Source: Monoplex corrugatus
Taxonomy: Eukaryota; Mollusca; Gastropoda; Littorinimorpha; Ranellidae
Direction of reading: 5' to 3'
NCBI GenBank assembly: GCA_030674185.1
Contig: CM060315.1
Coordinates: forward strand, 94,079,058-94,143,057
DNA: 64,000 nt
Part shown: positions 33,010 to 43,489 of the stretch, piece after piece
Numbering within the stretch: the stretch's first letter is position 1
How the letters are laid out: every line of letters starts with the position of its first letter
Notes under the pieces: generated by a model
What the model saw: the letters and a program-made list of their open reading frames with translations, nothing else
The model's database searches: none
Told to the model about the DNA's origin: nothing
Program-made: the position numbers and the translations under genes

Positions 33010-34193
33010 TACAGTAAACATCCATTGTGCATACACATGTACCTGTTCCATTTGTACAGTGTGGAAACATCCATTGTACATAAACGTGTACCTGTTCCAT
33101 TTGTACAGTGTGGAAACATCCATTGTACATACACATGTACCTGTTCCATTTGTACAATGTGGAAACATCCATTGTGTGTACACATGTACCTGTTCCATTT
33201 GTACAGTGTGGAAACATCCATTGTACATACACATGTACCTGTTCCATTTGTACAGTGTGGAAACATCCATTGTGTGTACACATGTACCTGTTCCATTTGT
33301 ACAATGTGGAAACATCCATTGTACATACACATGTACCTGTTCCATTTGTACAGTGTGGAAACATCCATTGTGTGTACACATGTACCTGTTCCATTTGTAC
33401 AATGTGGAAACATCCATTGTACATACACATGTACCTGTTCCATTTGTACAGTGTGGAAACATCCATTGTGTGTACACATGTACCTGTTCCATTTGTACAG
33501 TGTGGAAACATCCATTGTACATACACATGTACCTGTTCCATTTATACAGTGTGGAAACATCCATTGTTACATACACATGTACCTGTTCCATTTGTACAGT
33601 GTGGAAACATCCATTGTACATACACATGTACCTGTTCCATTTGTACAGTGTGGAAACATCCATTGTACATACACATGTACCTGTTCCATTTGTACAGTGT
33701 GGAAACATCCATTGTACATACACATGTACCTGTTCCATTTGTACAGTGTGGAAACATCCATTGTACATACACATGTACCTGTTCCAATTGTACAATGTGG
33801 AAACATCCATTGTACGTACACATGTACCTGTTCCATTTGTACAGTGTGGAAACATCCATTGTACGTACACATGTACCTGTTCCATTTGTACAGTGTGGAA
33901 ACATCCATTGTGTGTACACATGTACCTGTTCCATTTGTACAGTGTGGAAACATCCATTGTACATACACATGTACCTGTTCCATTTGTACAATGTGGAAAC
34001 ATCCATTGTACATACACATGTACCTGTTCCATTTGTACAGTGTGGAAACATCCATTGTACATACACATGTACCTGTTCCATTTGTACAGTGTGGAAACAT
34101 CCATTGTGCATACACATGTACCTGTTCCATTTGTACAGTGTGGAAACATCCATTGTACATACACATGTACCTGTTCCATTTGTACAGTGTGGA
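33010..34193. repeat. 49-bp tandem array, about 24 copies
   Basis: Unit contains TACACATGTACCTGTTCCAT then TTGTACAGTGTGGAAACATC. It holds an imperfect inverted repeat GTACAT-ACAC-ATGTAC. Since 49 is not a multiple of 3 the frame rotates, and all three frames on both strands happen to lack stops, giving open frames of up to 533 codons, none of which is a protein gene. The array stops 115 bp before the first coding exon of the ceramide kinase-like gene. Confidence 0.95.
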
Positions 34194-34307
34194 AGTGTCA
34201 GGGTTTTAAGGTCTGAGTATGATGATAATTGTCTGCTGTCAGATGTAGGCCTACATGATGTCCACAAGGTGTTAAAGACTAACTGTGGTGATGGTGTCTG
34301 TTTTCAG

Positions 34308-34659
34308 AGTTCAGAGATGGCTGAAGAGGACCAGTCCAAGGGAAGTCTGGAAGGCAAGGCTGATGACTCAGACACAACAGTGATGCCTTCAAAAACGACA
34401 CAGGAATCCAGTGGGGTTACCACAGACAGCATATTTCTAGAATCGAAGACTGTTGCTGACTCAGATGCTGAAGCTAAAGACAGCTCATTGTTGTCGTCAA
34501 AGACAACCCCAGAGGTGGCCGCCGATGCACCGGACGGAATGTTGCTGGCTTCAGGAGAAGTGACCTACTTAGGCAAAGGGCATCAACTGTGTCTGACACA
34601 CAAAGGATTAAGGCTTGTGGCCCTGGCCCAGGATGGTGGTGCTGGTGATGTAGGGTCCA
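34308..34659 (+). CDS. CERK: Ceramide kinase-like protein, first coding exon
   Basis: The acceptor TGTCTGTTTTCAG ends at 34307; nine untranslated bases lead to the ATG at 34317. The exon ends in TCCA|GTAAGT (GT at 34660) and leaves one base over. It encodes 114 residues. Residues 1-80 are acidic and Ser/Thr-rich (EDQSKGSLEGKADDSD) and look disordered; this extension is longer than in the human protein. From about residue 82, LLASGEVTYLGKGHQLCLTH then KGLRLVAL can be laid on the first strands of the PH-like domain at the N-terminus of ceramide kinase. The ATG is preferred because codons upstream in the same frame are intron and array sequence; an upstream untranslated exon is implied by the acceptor but not located. 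Confidence 0.8.
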
Positions 34660-34865
34660 GTAAGTACACAGTTGGTTTTTCTGTGAAAATGGCTTGGCTT
34701 ACGATGTAACAGATTTTGGTTTCTTCCTGAAAAACAGCGTGGCTTAGGATATCTATGTAGCTGTCAGAAAAACAAAACATTAGCAAAATAGAACAGTTCC
34801 AGAACAGTGCTCAGATGTACTGAGCTGTTTACACTTGGTTTTATCTGTCTGAACTGTTCCAGAAT

Positions 34866-35430
34866 TGCCCCCCATGGGGATGCTGGGGGCTCTTTCAATA
34901 TAAATAATGTCCCCACCTTCTGGAAATTCTGTGCTCGAAATTTCCTCTTTTCTGTCACTCTCTTTGTTTCTGCCTTGTTCCTTTGCTTTCTGTCATTTCT
35001 TCCTATTATTTCCTATCTTGCTGGTTCATTGTCCTGTAAATGATAAAGTCTTATGTACTTTCTCTTCGGATTGATATTTGGGTACATGTGTTAAGTGCAT
35101 TTTTGGCTCTAGGCAGGTGAGATAGGCGGAAGCAGTTTTAGTTAACTTAGGCTGGTGTTTTATGTTTCAGTGTCCTTATTTATGTTTAAATTTATATTCA
35201 GGTTTGTTTTTTTAAATCCCCATGTGTGATAAATTGGACGCAGTATTCAAGTTTTTACAAGAGATCAGTAGACTTCGTCTTGTATGTATGGGAATGGTTT
35301 CTAAATACATTTTAGATTTGAAAGGATAACAGTGAGTCTGGTTTTTAACTGTTGTCTTTTTCTTTAAACCTGGCGTTGTTTTAATGTGGAGTTAGCTCTG
35401 ATATGGCTCCAGTTGTCAGCTGGGCTACGA
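34866..35430 (+). mobile_element. dispersed repeat A, copy 3 (in intron of CERK-like gene)
   Basis: Begins CCCCCCATGGGGATGCTGGG and includes TTTCCTCTTTTCTGTCACTC and GCTCTGATATGGCTCCAGTT, matching copies 1 and 2. A stretch near 35250-35350 is not shared. Confidence 0.65.
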
Positions 35431-35479
35431 TAACATGAACTTGACTCTGAACATCGCAGTTTATGACTTCTTTCTACAG

Positions 35480-35734
35480 GTGTTGACCCGGTTTTGGACG
35501 TACCCTGGAGAGAGGTGATGTGCGCCTGTCTGCCTGCCGTCAAGAAATCCAAGTCCTCTGTCAAAGAAGTGAAACCAGAGGCAGGAGAGGCGGCAGCTAG
35601 CATGATGTTCATGGTGCATTACATGCAACGCAACAGGAAAACCAACAAACAGCAGCGCAAAAGCGTTAAGCTGGACAGCAGGCAGGAGACCGCCGAGGAC
35701 TGGATCATGAAGATCGAAGAGAAACGTAAAGAAG
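35480..35734 (+). CDS. CERK: Ceramide kinase-like protein, coding exon 2
   Basis: The acceptor TCTTTCTACAG ends at 35479; the donor is GAAG|GTACTG (GT at 35735). Its first two bases complete the Ser codon left open by the previous exon. It encodes VDPVLDVPWREVMCACLPA, a Lys/Glu stretch, then FMVHYMQRNRKTNKQQRKS and ETAEDWIMKIEEKR. This corresponds to the second half of the ceramide kinase PH-like domain, where the family has a V-x-E-I loop, a F-T-V-H-x-x-K-R strand and a C-terminal W-containing helix. It leaves one base, which pairs with the exon at 41487. The repeat arrays beginning 75 bp downstream do not contain its sequence. Confidence 0.82.
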
Positions 35735-35744
35735 GTACTGACGG

Positions 35745-35808
35745 TCTGTGGGGTCACTGGGATGCTGCATCTACCTAGGATGCAAGAAATGTGTGTTCGA
35801 TTCCTGGT
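35745..35808. other. short tRNA-like B-box context in the intron
   Basis: GTGTTCGATTCCTGGTCAG at about 35792-35810 resembles a pol III B box, as found in tRNA-derived SINEs. No A box or tRNA fold is evident, so this is only a hint of a SINE remnant. Confidence 0.15.
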
Positions 35809-35809
35809 C

Positions 35810-38800
35810 AGACTGGTTTTGTGTTCCCCGCACTACTAGTCCTTGTTTCCACTGTCAGGGTTTGTGTTCCCCACACTACTAGTCCTTGTTTCCACTGTCA
35901 GGGTTTGTGTTCCCCGCACTACTAGTCCTTGTTTCCACTGTCAGGGTTTGTGTTCCCCACACTACTAGTCCTTGTTTCCACTGTCAGACAGGGTTTGTGT
36001 TCCCCACACTACTAGTCCTTGTTTCCACTGTCAGACAGGGTTTGTGTTCCCCACACTACTAGTCCTTGTTTCCACTGTCAGACAGGGTTTGTGTTCCCCA
36101 CACTACTAGTCCTTGTTTCCACTGTCAGACAGGGTTTGTGTTCCCAAACTACTAGTCCTTGTTTCCACTGTCAGGGTTTGTGTTCCCCACTACTAGTCCT
36201 TGTTTCCACTGTCAGACAGGGTTTGTGTTCCCCACACTACTAGTCCTTGTTTCCACTGTCAGGGTTTGTGTTCCCACACTACTAGTCCTTGTTTCCACTG
36301 TCAGACAGGGTTTGTGTTCCCCACACTACTAGTCCTTGTTTCCACTGTCAGACAGGGTTTGTGTTCCCCACACTACTAGTCCTTGTTTCCACTGTCAGAC
36401 AGGGTTTGTGTTCCCCACACTACTAGTCCTTGTTTCCACTGTCAGACAGGGTTTGTGTTTCCCACACTACTAGTCCTTGTTTCCACTTCAGACAGGGTTT
36501 GTTTCCCCACACTACAGTCCTTGTTTCCACTGTCAGCGGGTTTGTGTTCCCCACACTACTAGTCCTTGTTTCCACTGTCAACAGGGTTTGTTGTTTCCCC
36601 ACACTATAGTCCTTGTTTCCACTTCAGACAGGGTTTGTGTTCCCCACACTACTAGTCCTTGTTTCCACTGTCAGACAGGTTTGTGTTCCCCACACTACTA
36701 ATCCTTGTTTCCACTGTCAGGGTTTGTGTTCCCCACACTACTAGTCCTTGTTTCCACTGCAGGGTTTGTGTTCCCCACACTACTAGTCCTTGTTCCACTG
36801 TCAGACAGTGTTTGTGTTCAGGCCACACTACTAGTCCTTGTTCACTGTCAGGTTTTTTTTCAACCCCATGACAATTGACCTGTTTCATACAAGGTCAGTG
36901 GTTTGTGTATAGCCACACTATAGACTTGTTTCAGAGGGAGGATAACATAGTCTGTTTCCTGTGGTTTTTTCCAAACTGTCTTGTTTCATGTAGGGTTAGT
37001 GTTTGCCCACTGTCCTGTTTCCACTGTCAGACAGTTTGTGTCCCACACTACTAGTCTTTTTCACTTCTACAGGTTTGTGTTCCCACCTACTAGTCTTGTT
37101 TCCACTGTAGGGTTTGGTGTTCCCCCACAACTAGTCCTTGTTTCCATGTCAGGGTTTGGGGTTCCCTAGCACTATAGTCTTGTTCCACTGTCAGACAGGT
37201 TTGTGTTCCCAACACACTAGTCCTTGTTTCCACTGTCAGAGGGTTTGTGTTCCCACACTAGAATCTGTTTCATGTCGACGGTTTGTGTTCCCCCACTACT
37301 AGCCTTGTTTCACTGTCAGACGGTTTGTGTTCCCCCACTACTAGTCCTTGTTTCCACTGTCAGGGTTTGTGTTCCCCACACTACTAGTCCTTGTTTCCAC
37401 TGTCACAGGGTTTGTGTTCCCCCACTACTAGTCCTTGTTTCCACTGTCAGGGTTTGTGTTCCCCACACTACTAGTCCTTGTTTCCACTGTCAGACAGGGT
37501 TTGTGTTCCCCACACTACTAGTCCTTGTTTCCACTGTCAACAGGGTTTGTGTTCCCCACACTACTAGTCCTTGTTTCCACTGTCAGACAGGGTTTGTGTT
37601 CCCCACACTACTAGTCCTTGTTTCCACTGTCAGACAGGGTTTGTGTTCCCCACAACTACTAGTCCTTGTTTCCACTGTCGACAGGGTTTGTGTTCCCGCA
37701 CTACTAGTCCTTGTTTCCACTGTCAGACAGGGTTTGTGTTCCCCACACTACTAGTCCTTGTTTCCACTGTCAGGGGTTTGTGTTCCCTCCACTACTAGTC
37801 CTTGTTTCCACTGTCAGACAGGGTTTGTGTTCCCCACACTACTAGTCCTTGTTTCCACTGTCAGACAGGGTTTGTGTTCCCCACACTACTAGTCCTTGTT
37901 TCCACTGTCAGACAGGGTTTGTGTTCCCCACACTACTAGTCCTTGTTTCCACTGTCAGACAGGGTTTGTGTTCCCCACACTACTAGTCCTTGTTTCCACT
38001 GTCAGACAGGGTTTGTGTTCCCCACACTACTAGTCCTTGTTTCCACTGTCAACAGGGTTTGTGTTCCCCACACTACTAGTCCTTGTTTCCACTGTTCAGA
38101 CAGGGTTTGTGTTCCCCACACTACTAGTCCTTGTTTCCACTTCAGACAGGGTTTGTGTTCCCCACACTACTAGTCCTTGTTTCCACTGTCAGACAGGGTT
38201 TGTGTTCCCCACACTACTAGTCCTTGTTTCCACTGTACAGGGTTTGTGTTCCCACACTACTACCTTGTTTCCACTGTCAGGTTTTGTGTTCCCCACACTA
38301 CTTGTTCCACGTCAGACAGGGTTTGTGTTCCCCACACTACTAGTCCTTGTTTCCACTGTCAGGGTTTGTGTTCCCCACACTACTAGTCCTTGTTTCCACT
38401 GTCAGGGTTTGTGTTCCCCACACTACTAGTCCTTGTTTCCACTGTCAACAGGGTTTGTGTTCCCCACTACTAGTCCTTGTTTCCACTGTCAGGGTTTGTG
38501 TTCCCCACACTACTAGTCCTTGTTTCCACTGTCAGACAGGGTTTGTGTTCCCCACACTACTAGTCCTTGTTTCCACTGTCAGACAGGGTTTGTGTTCCCC
38601 ACACTACTAGTCCTTGTTTCCACTGTCAGACAGGGTTTGTGTTCCCCACACTACTAGTCCTTGTTTCCACTGTCAGGGTTTGTGTTCCCCACACTACTAG
38701 TCCTTGTTTCCACTGTCAGCAGGTTTGTGTTCCCACACTACTAGTCCTTGTTTCCACTGTCAGGGTTTGTGTTCCCCACACTACTAGTCCTTGTTTCCAC

Positions 38801-39945
38801 TGTCAGGGTTTGTGTTCCCCACACTACTAGTCCTTGTTTCCACTGTCAGGGTTTGTGTTCCCCACACTACTAGTCCTTGTTTCCACTGTCAGACAGGGTT
38901 TGTGTTCCCCACACTACTAGTCCTTGTTTCCACTGTCAGGGTTTGTGTTCCCCACACTACTAGTCCTTGTTTCCACTGTCAGACAGGGTTTGTGTTCCCC
39001 ACACTACTAGTCCTTGTTTCCACTGTCAGATAGGGTTTGTGTTCCCCACACTACTAGTCCTTGTTTCCACTGTCAGACAGGGTTTGTGTTCCCCACACTA
39101 CTAGTCCTTGTTTCTACTGTCAGGGTTTGTGTTCCCCACACTACTAGTCCTTGTTTCCACTGTCAGGGTTTGTGTTCCCCACACTACTAGTCCTTGTTTC
39201 CACTGTCAGGGTTTGTGTTCCCCACACTACTAGTCCTTGTTTCCACTGTCAGACAGGGTTTGTGTTCCCCACACTACTAGTCCTTGTTTCCACTGTCAGA
39301 CAGGGTTTGTGTTCCCCACACTACTAGTCCTTGTTTCCACTGTCAGACAGGGTTTGTGTTCCCCACACTACTAGTCCTTGTTTCCACTGTAGACAGGGTT
39401 TGTGTTCCCCACACTACTAGTCCTTGTTTCCACTGTCAGACAGGGTTTGTGTTCCCCACACTACTAGTCCTTGTTTCCACTGTCAGACAGGGTTTGTGTT
39501 CCCACACTACTAGTCCTTGTTTCCACTGTCAGACAGGGTTTGTGTTCCCCACACTACTAGTCCTTGTTTCCACTGTCAGACAGGGTTTGTGTTCCCCGCA
39601 CTACTAGTCCTTGTTTCCACTGTCAGACAGGGTTTGTGTTCCCCACACTACTAGTCCTTGTTTCCACTGTCAGACAGGGTTTGTGTTCCCCACACTACTA
39701 GTCCTTGTTTCCACTGTCAGACAGGGTTTGTGTTCCCCACACTACTAGTCCTTGTTTCCACTGTCAGACAGGGTTTGTGTTCCCCACACTACTAGTCCTT
39801 GTTTCCACTGTCAGGGTTTGTGTTCCCCACACTACTAGTCCTTGTTTCCACTGTCAGACAGGGCTTGTGTTCCCCACACTACTAGTCCTTGTTTCCACTG
39901 TCAGGGTTTGTGTTCCCCACACTACTAGTCCTTGTTTCCACTGTA
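35810..39945. repeat. 43/47-bp tandem array in CERK-like intron, about 90 copies
   Basis: Unit contains GGGTTTGTGTTCCCCACACT then ACTAGTCCTTGTTTCCACTGTCAG; the 47-bp version adds ACAG. The section 36480-37330 is full of small deletions, while the rest is nearly identical copy to copy. Each unit holds a pyrimidine-rich tract ending in TGTCAG, so each resembles a splice acceptor. Confidence 0.95.
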
Positions 39946-40328
39946 TTATTTTCTTTTTTACAGTTTTGAAAGTATGCTGGTTGAGTGTGTCTTTTTTTGC
40001 TGATTCCAGTGATACCAAAAACATTTTTCTAGCTCAATGGAAAGCAAAGTTATGAAAATGTGTCTCCGGCATGCTTTCGTGTTAAATACTTTGTATCAGT
40101 TGGGCATTGGCAAAAACCCTGATAAAGTGATATTTCTGATTTTTGATAGCAAATTTTATCACTTTCCCTTTGTAAGAACTGCCTGAAAAAAATCAAACGT
40201 CATCTATGCATCAGGAATGTCAAGAAAAATGCAAAACTGATCTGAAAATACACATCAGTTCTGTTGTATAGCCTGCTGAAAATGACAGTTTTGTTGATTT
40301 GTGCTTTGACGCAGAAATGCACATGAAA
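39946..40328. other. intron sequence without features
   Basis: Single-copy-looking sequence between the 47-bp array and the 133-bp duplication. Confidence 0.35.
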
Positions 40329-40645
40329 ATTAAATCTTTAAAAATTCGCAACCTTTTTCCTAATTGAGGTACAGAAATGCTGTTGGTATCATTAGAATCA
40401 CAATAAAAAGATCTGTTTATTGGTGATAGTTTCAAAAATCTATAGGTAAATCGCAAAATTAATTAAATCTTTAAAAATTTGCAACTTTTTCCCCAATTGA
40501 GATACAGAAATGATGTTGGTATCATTAGAATCACAATAAAAAGATCTGTTTATTGGTGATAGTTTCAAAAATCTATAGGTAAATCGCAAAATCTGTTTTT
40601 GGTGATAGTTTCAAAATCTATAGGTAAATCTCAAAATCTGTTTGA
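40329..40645. repeat. 133-bp direct duplication with partial third copy
   Basis: Two copies sharing TAAATCTTTAAAAATTCGCA, TGTTGGTATCATTAGAATCA and AGATCTGTTTATTGGTGATA, followed by a short third piece of GATAGTTTCAAAATCTATAG. Confidence 0.88.
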
Positions 40646-40659
40646 GTAGCTAATAATTA

Positions 40660-40838
40660 TTATGTATAGAGGGAAAGAGAACACCAGGTAGACCCAGGGA
40701 GAAACTATTGGGTGGACTTGCAGGGTGGCTGAGAACAGAGACGGTGGGAGATGTACTTGCAGCGACAAGGGATAGATACATATGGAGGGCTATGATCACC
40801 AACGCCACACTGCAGTGCGCATGATGATGATGATGTAT
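40660..40838 (+). mobile_element. RTE-like LINE 3' tail
   Basis: Plus-strand sequence with a translated HQVDPGRNYWVDLQGG and WEMYLQRQGI, then TATGGAGGGCTATGATCACC and an (ATG)n tail at 40820-40835. It shares its last 90 bp with the tail at 24491-24590. The coding part is broken by a stop. Confidence 0.6.
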
Positions 40839-40839
40839 A

Positions 40840-41486
40840 CATTCAGTGTCAACATATGTGTGTGTACTAATGGACAGGAAAACCTCAGAAGCTGCTGGTT
40901 GTTATCAACAATAATAACACTGATAACAACAATAATGATAATGATAACAGTCATAATAATAATGTGTGTATACATTCAGTGTGTGTACTAAATGGCAGGA
41001 AACCTCAGAAGCTGCTGGTTGTTATCAACAATAATAACAATGATAACAACAATAATGATAATGATAACAGTCATAATAATAATGTGTGTATACATTCAGT
41101 GTGTGTACTAAATGGCAGGAAAACCTCATAAGCTGCTGGTTGTTATCAACAATAATAACACTGATAACAATAATGACAGTGATAACAGTCATAATAATAA
41201 TGTGTGTATACATTCAGTGTGTGTACTAGATGGCAGGAAAACCTCATAAGCTGCTGGTTGTTATCAACAATAATAACACTGATAACAACAATAATGACAG
41301 TGATAACAACAATAATGACAGTGATAACAGCGATAATAATAATGTGTGTATACATTCAGTGTGTGTACTAGATGGTAGTCAAACCTCAGAAGCTGCTGGT
41401 TGTTATCAACAATAATAACACTGATAACAACAATAATGATAATGATAACAGTGATAATAATAGTGTGTGTATACATTCAATGGCAG
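40840..41486 (+). repeat. array of about 118-140 bp units, each with a copy of the CERK exon 3 start
   Basis: Five units. Each contains ATGGCAG or ACAG, then about 33 bases nearly equal to the start of the exon at 41487 (AAACCTCAGAAGCTGCTGG), then AATAATAACACTGATAACA-type simple sequence and GTGTGTATACATTCAGTGTG. Exon-like heads start near 40879, 40999, 41120, 41238 and 41379; the sixth is the true exon. The copies match the exon up to the codon pair Ile-Asn and then switch to the AAT/GAT repeat. Confidence 0.92.
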
Positions 41487-41609
41487 GGAAACCTCAGAAG
41501 CTGCTGATTATCATCAACCCTGTGGGGGGCAAAGGAAACGCCCGTCAGGTGTTTGAGAAATGCGTACAGCCCATCTTTGCTCTGGCCGGGGTGGAACTGG
41601 TCGTGAAAG
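41487..41609 (+). CDS. CERK: Ceramide kinase-like protein, coding exon 3 (ATP-binding loop)
   Basis: The acceptor AG is at 41485-41486 (ATGGCAG), with a poor pyrimidine tract; the donor is AAAG|GTATTT (GT at 41610). It encodes GKPQKLLIIINPVGGKGNAR then QVFEKCVQPIFALAGVELVVK. This is the start of the diacylglycerol-kinase-type catalytic fold, with the N-P-x-G-G-K-G nucleotide-binding loop. The flanking L-L-x-x-I-N and V-x-P-x-F-x-L-A match ceramide kinase better than sphingosine kinase. Both boundaries are phase 1 and agree with their neighbours. The acceptor is weak and has five look-alikes upstream, so alternative splicing would be no surprise. Confidence 0.9.
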
Positions 41610-41639
41610 GTATTTTGGTCGTTCTGTGTGATGCTGTGG

Positions 41640-42715
41640 GTTGGGTGTGATGCAAATTGTATTGTATTGTTTTGTTTTGTTTTGTTTAAGTATTTTGTCA
41701 TGTGATGGTGTGGGTTGGGTGTAATGCAAATTGTATTGTATTGTTTTGTTTTTTGTTTTGTTTTGTTTAAGTCTTTTGTCATGTGATGGTGTGGGTTAGG
41801 TGTAACACAGATTGTATTGTTTTGTTTTGTATTGTTTTGTTTTGTTTTGGTTGTCTTTTGTTTGTGTGATGGTGTGGGTTAGGTATAACACAGATTGTAT
41901 TGTTTTGTTTTGTTTTGTTTGTATTGTTTTGTTTTGTTTGTTTTGTTTTGTTTGTATTGTTTTGTTTTGTTTAAGTCTTTTGTCTGTGATGGTGTGGGTT
42001 AGGTGTAACACAGATTGGTTTGTATTGTTTTGTTTTGTTTAAGTCTTTTGTCTGTGATGGTGTGGGTTAGGTGTAACACAGATTGGTTTGTATTGTTTTG
42101 TTTTGTTTAAGTCTTTTGTCTGTGATGGTGTGGGTTAGGTGTAACACAGATTGGTTTGTATTGTTTTGTTTTGTTTTGTTTAAGTCTTGTCTGTGTGATG
42201 GTGTGGGTTGGGTGTAACACAGATTGTATTGTATTGTTTTGTTTTGTTTAAGTCTTTTGTCTGTGTGATGGTGTGGTTTGGGTGTAACACAGATTGTATT
42301 GTTTTGTATTGTATTGTATTGTTTTGTTTTGGTTGTCTTTTGTTTGTGTGATGGTGTGGGTTAGGTGTAACACAGATTGTGTTTTGTATTGTATTTTTTT
42401 GTTTTGTTTTGTTTAAGTCTTTTGTCTGTGTGATGGTGTGTGATGGGTGTAACACAGATTGTATTGTATTGTATTGTATTGCTTTGTTTAAATCTTGTAT
42501 TGTGTGGGATGGGTATAACATGTATTGTATTGTATTGTTTAAATCTTGTATTGTGGGATGGGTGTAACATGTATTGTATTGTATTGTTTAAATCTTGTAT
42601 TGTGTGGGATGGGTGTAACATGTATTGTATTGTATTGTTTAAATCTTGTATTGTGTGGGATGGGTGTAACATGTATTGTATTGTTTGTTTGTTTTTTGTT
42701 TAAATGTGTGATGGT
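41640..42715. repeat. TTGTATTGTTTTG-type array, units about 58-110 bp
   Basis: Copies share GTGATGGTGTGGGTTAGGTG, TAACACAGATTG and runs of TTTTG/TATTG. From 42480 a shorter unit of about 58 bp (TTTAAATCTTGTATTGTGTG, GGATGGGTGTAACATG) takes over. The first copy starts 30 bp inside the intron; it does not contain exon sequence. Confidence 0.9.
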
Positions 42716-42734
42716 CGAGGTCGGCACAAGTAAA

Positions 42735-43416
42735 TGGTGTGTGTGTATGTTTTCAGTGGCAGAGAGATATAAGTAAATGGTGTGTGTGTGTATGTTTTCA
42801 GTGGCAGAGAGATATAAGTAAATGGTGTGTGTGTGTGTGTTTTCAGTGGCAGAGAGATATAAGTAAATGGTGTGTGTGTATGTTTTCAGTGGCAGAGAGA
42901 TATAAGTAAATGGTGTGTGTGTGTATGTTTTCAGTGGCAGAGAGATATAAGTAAATGGTGTGTGTGTGTGTGTTTTCAGTGGCAGAGAGATATAAGTAAA
43001 TGGTGTGTGTGTATGTTTTCAGTGGCAGAGAGATATAAGTAAATGGTGTGTGTGTGTATGTTTTCAGTGGCAGAGAGATATAAGTAAATGGTGTGTGTGT
43101 GTATGTTTTCAGTGGCTGAGAGATATAAGTAAATGGTGTGTGTGTGTGTGTTTTCAGTGGCAGAGAGATATAAGTAAATGGTGTGTGTGTGTGTTTTCAG
43201 TGGCAGAGAGATATAAGTAAATGGTGTCTGTGTGTGTTTTCAGTGGCAGAGAGATATAAGTAAATGTGTGTGTGTGTGTTTTCAGTGGCAGAGAGATATA
43301 AGTAAATGGTGTGTCTGTGTATGTTTTCAGTGGCAGAGAGATATAAGTAAATGGTGTGTGTGTGTTTTCAGTGGCAGAGAGATATAAGTAAATGGTGTGT
43401 GTGTGTGTGTTTTCAG
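42735..43416 (+). repeat. 43-46-bp array, each unit with a copy of the CERK exon 4 acceptor
   Basis: Fifteen units. Each reads GTTTTCAGTGGCAGAGAGAT, then ATAAGTAAATGG and a GT run. TTTTCAG|TGGC(A/T)GAGAGATA is the acceptor and first 13 bases of the exon at 43417; the unit near 43110 even has the exon's own TGGCTGAG. The following ATAA|GTAAAT looks like a donor. Confidence 0.94.
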
Positions 43417-43480
43417 TGGCTGAGAGATACCAGCACGCATTAGAGATGGCCAAAACGTTTGACGTCTCTTCAGTTGACGG
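43417..43480 (+). CDS. CERK: Ceramide kinase-like protein, coding exon 4
   Basis: A 64-nt exon. The acceptor GTGTGTGTTTTCAG ends at 43416, the donor is ACGG|GTATGT (GT at 43481). With the base left from exon 3 it reads VAERYQHALEMAKTFDVSS then VDG. This fits the family segment between the first strand and the GGDG loop (human ceramide kinase has A-K-E-T-L ... K-Y-D-G here). It leaves two bases, which the exon at 50422 completes to Gly just before the GGDG motif. Too short to be found by length-based searches; support is from phase, homology and both splice sites. Confidence 0.88.
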
Positions 43481-43489
43481 GTATGTATA

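Noticed and set aside
32927..34216. Cys-rich repeat protein of 390-533 codons
   Set aside because: All six frames of the 49-bp unit are open; the non-repeat part at the end is the true kinase exon, entered by splicing.
35745..35810. tRNA gene because of GTTCGATTCC
   Set aside because: No acceptor stem, anticodon arm or A box could be folded; at most a SINE remnant.
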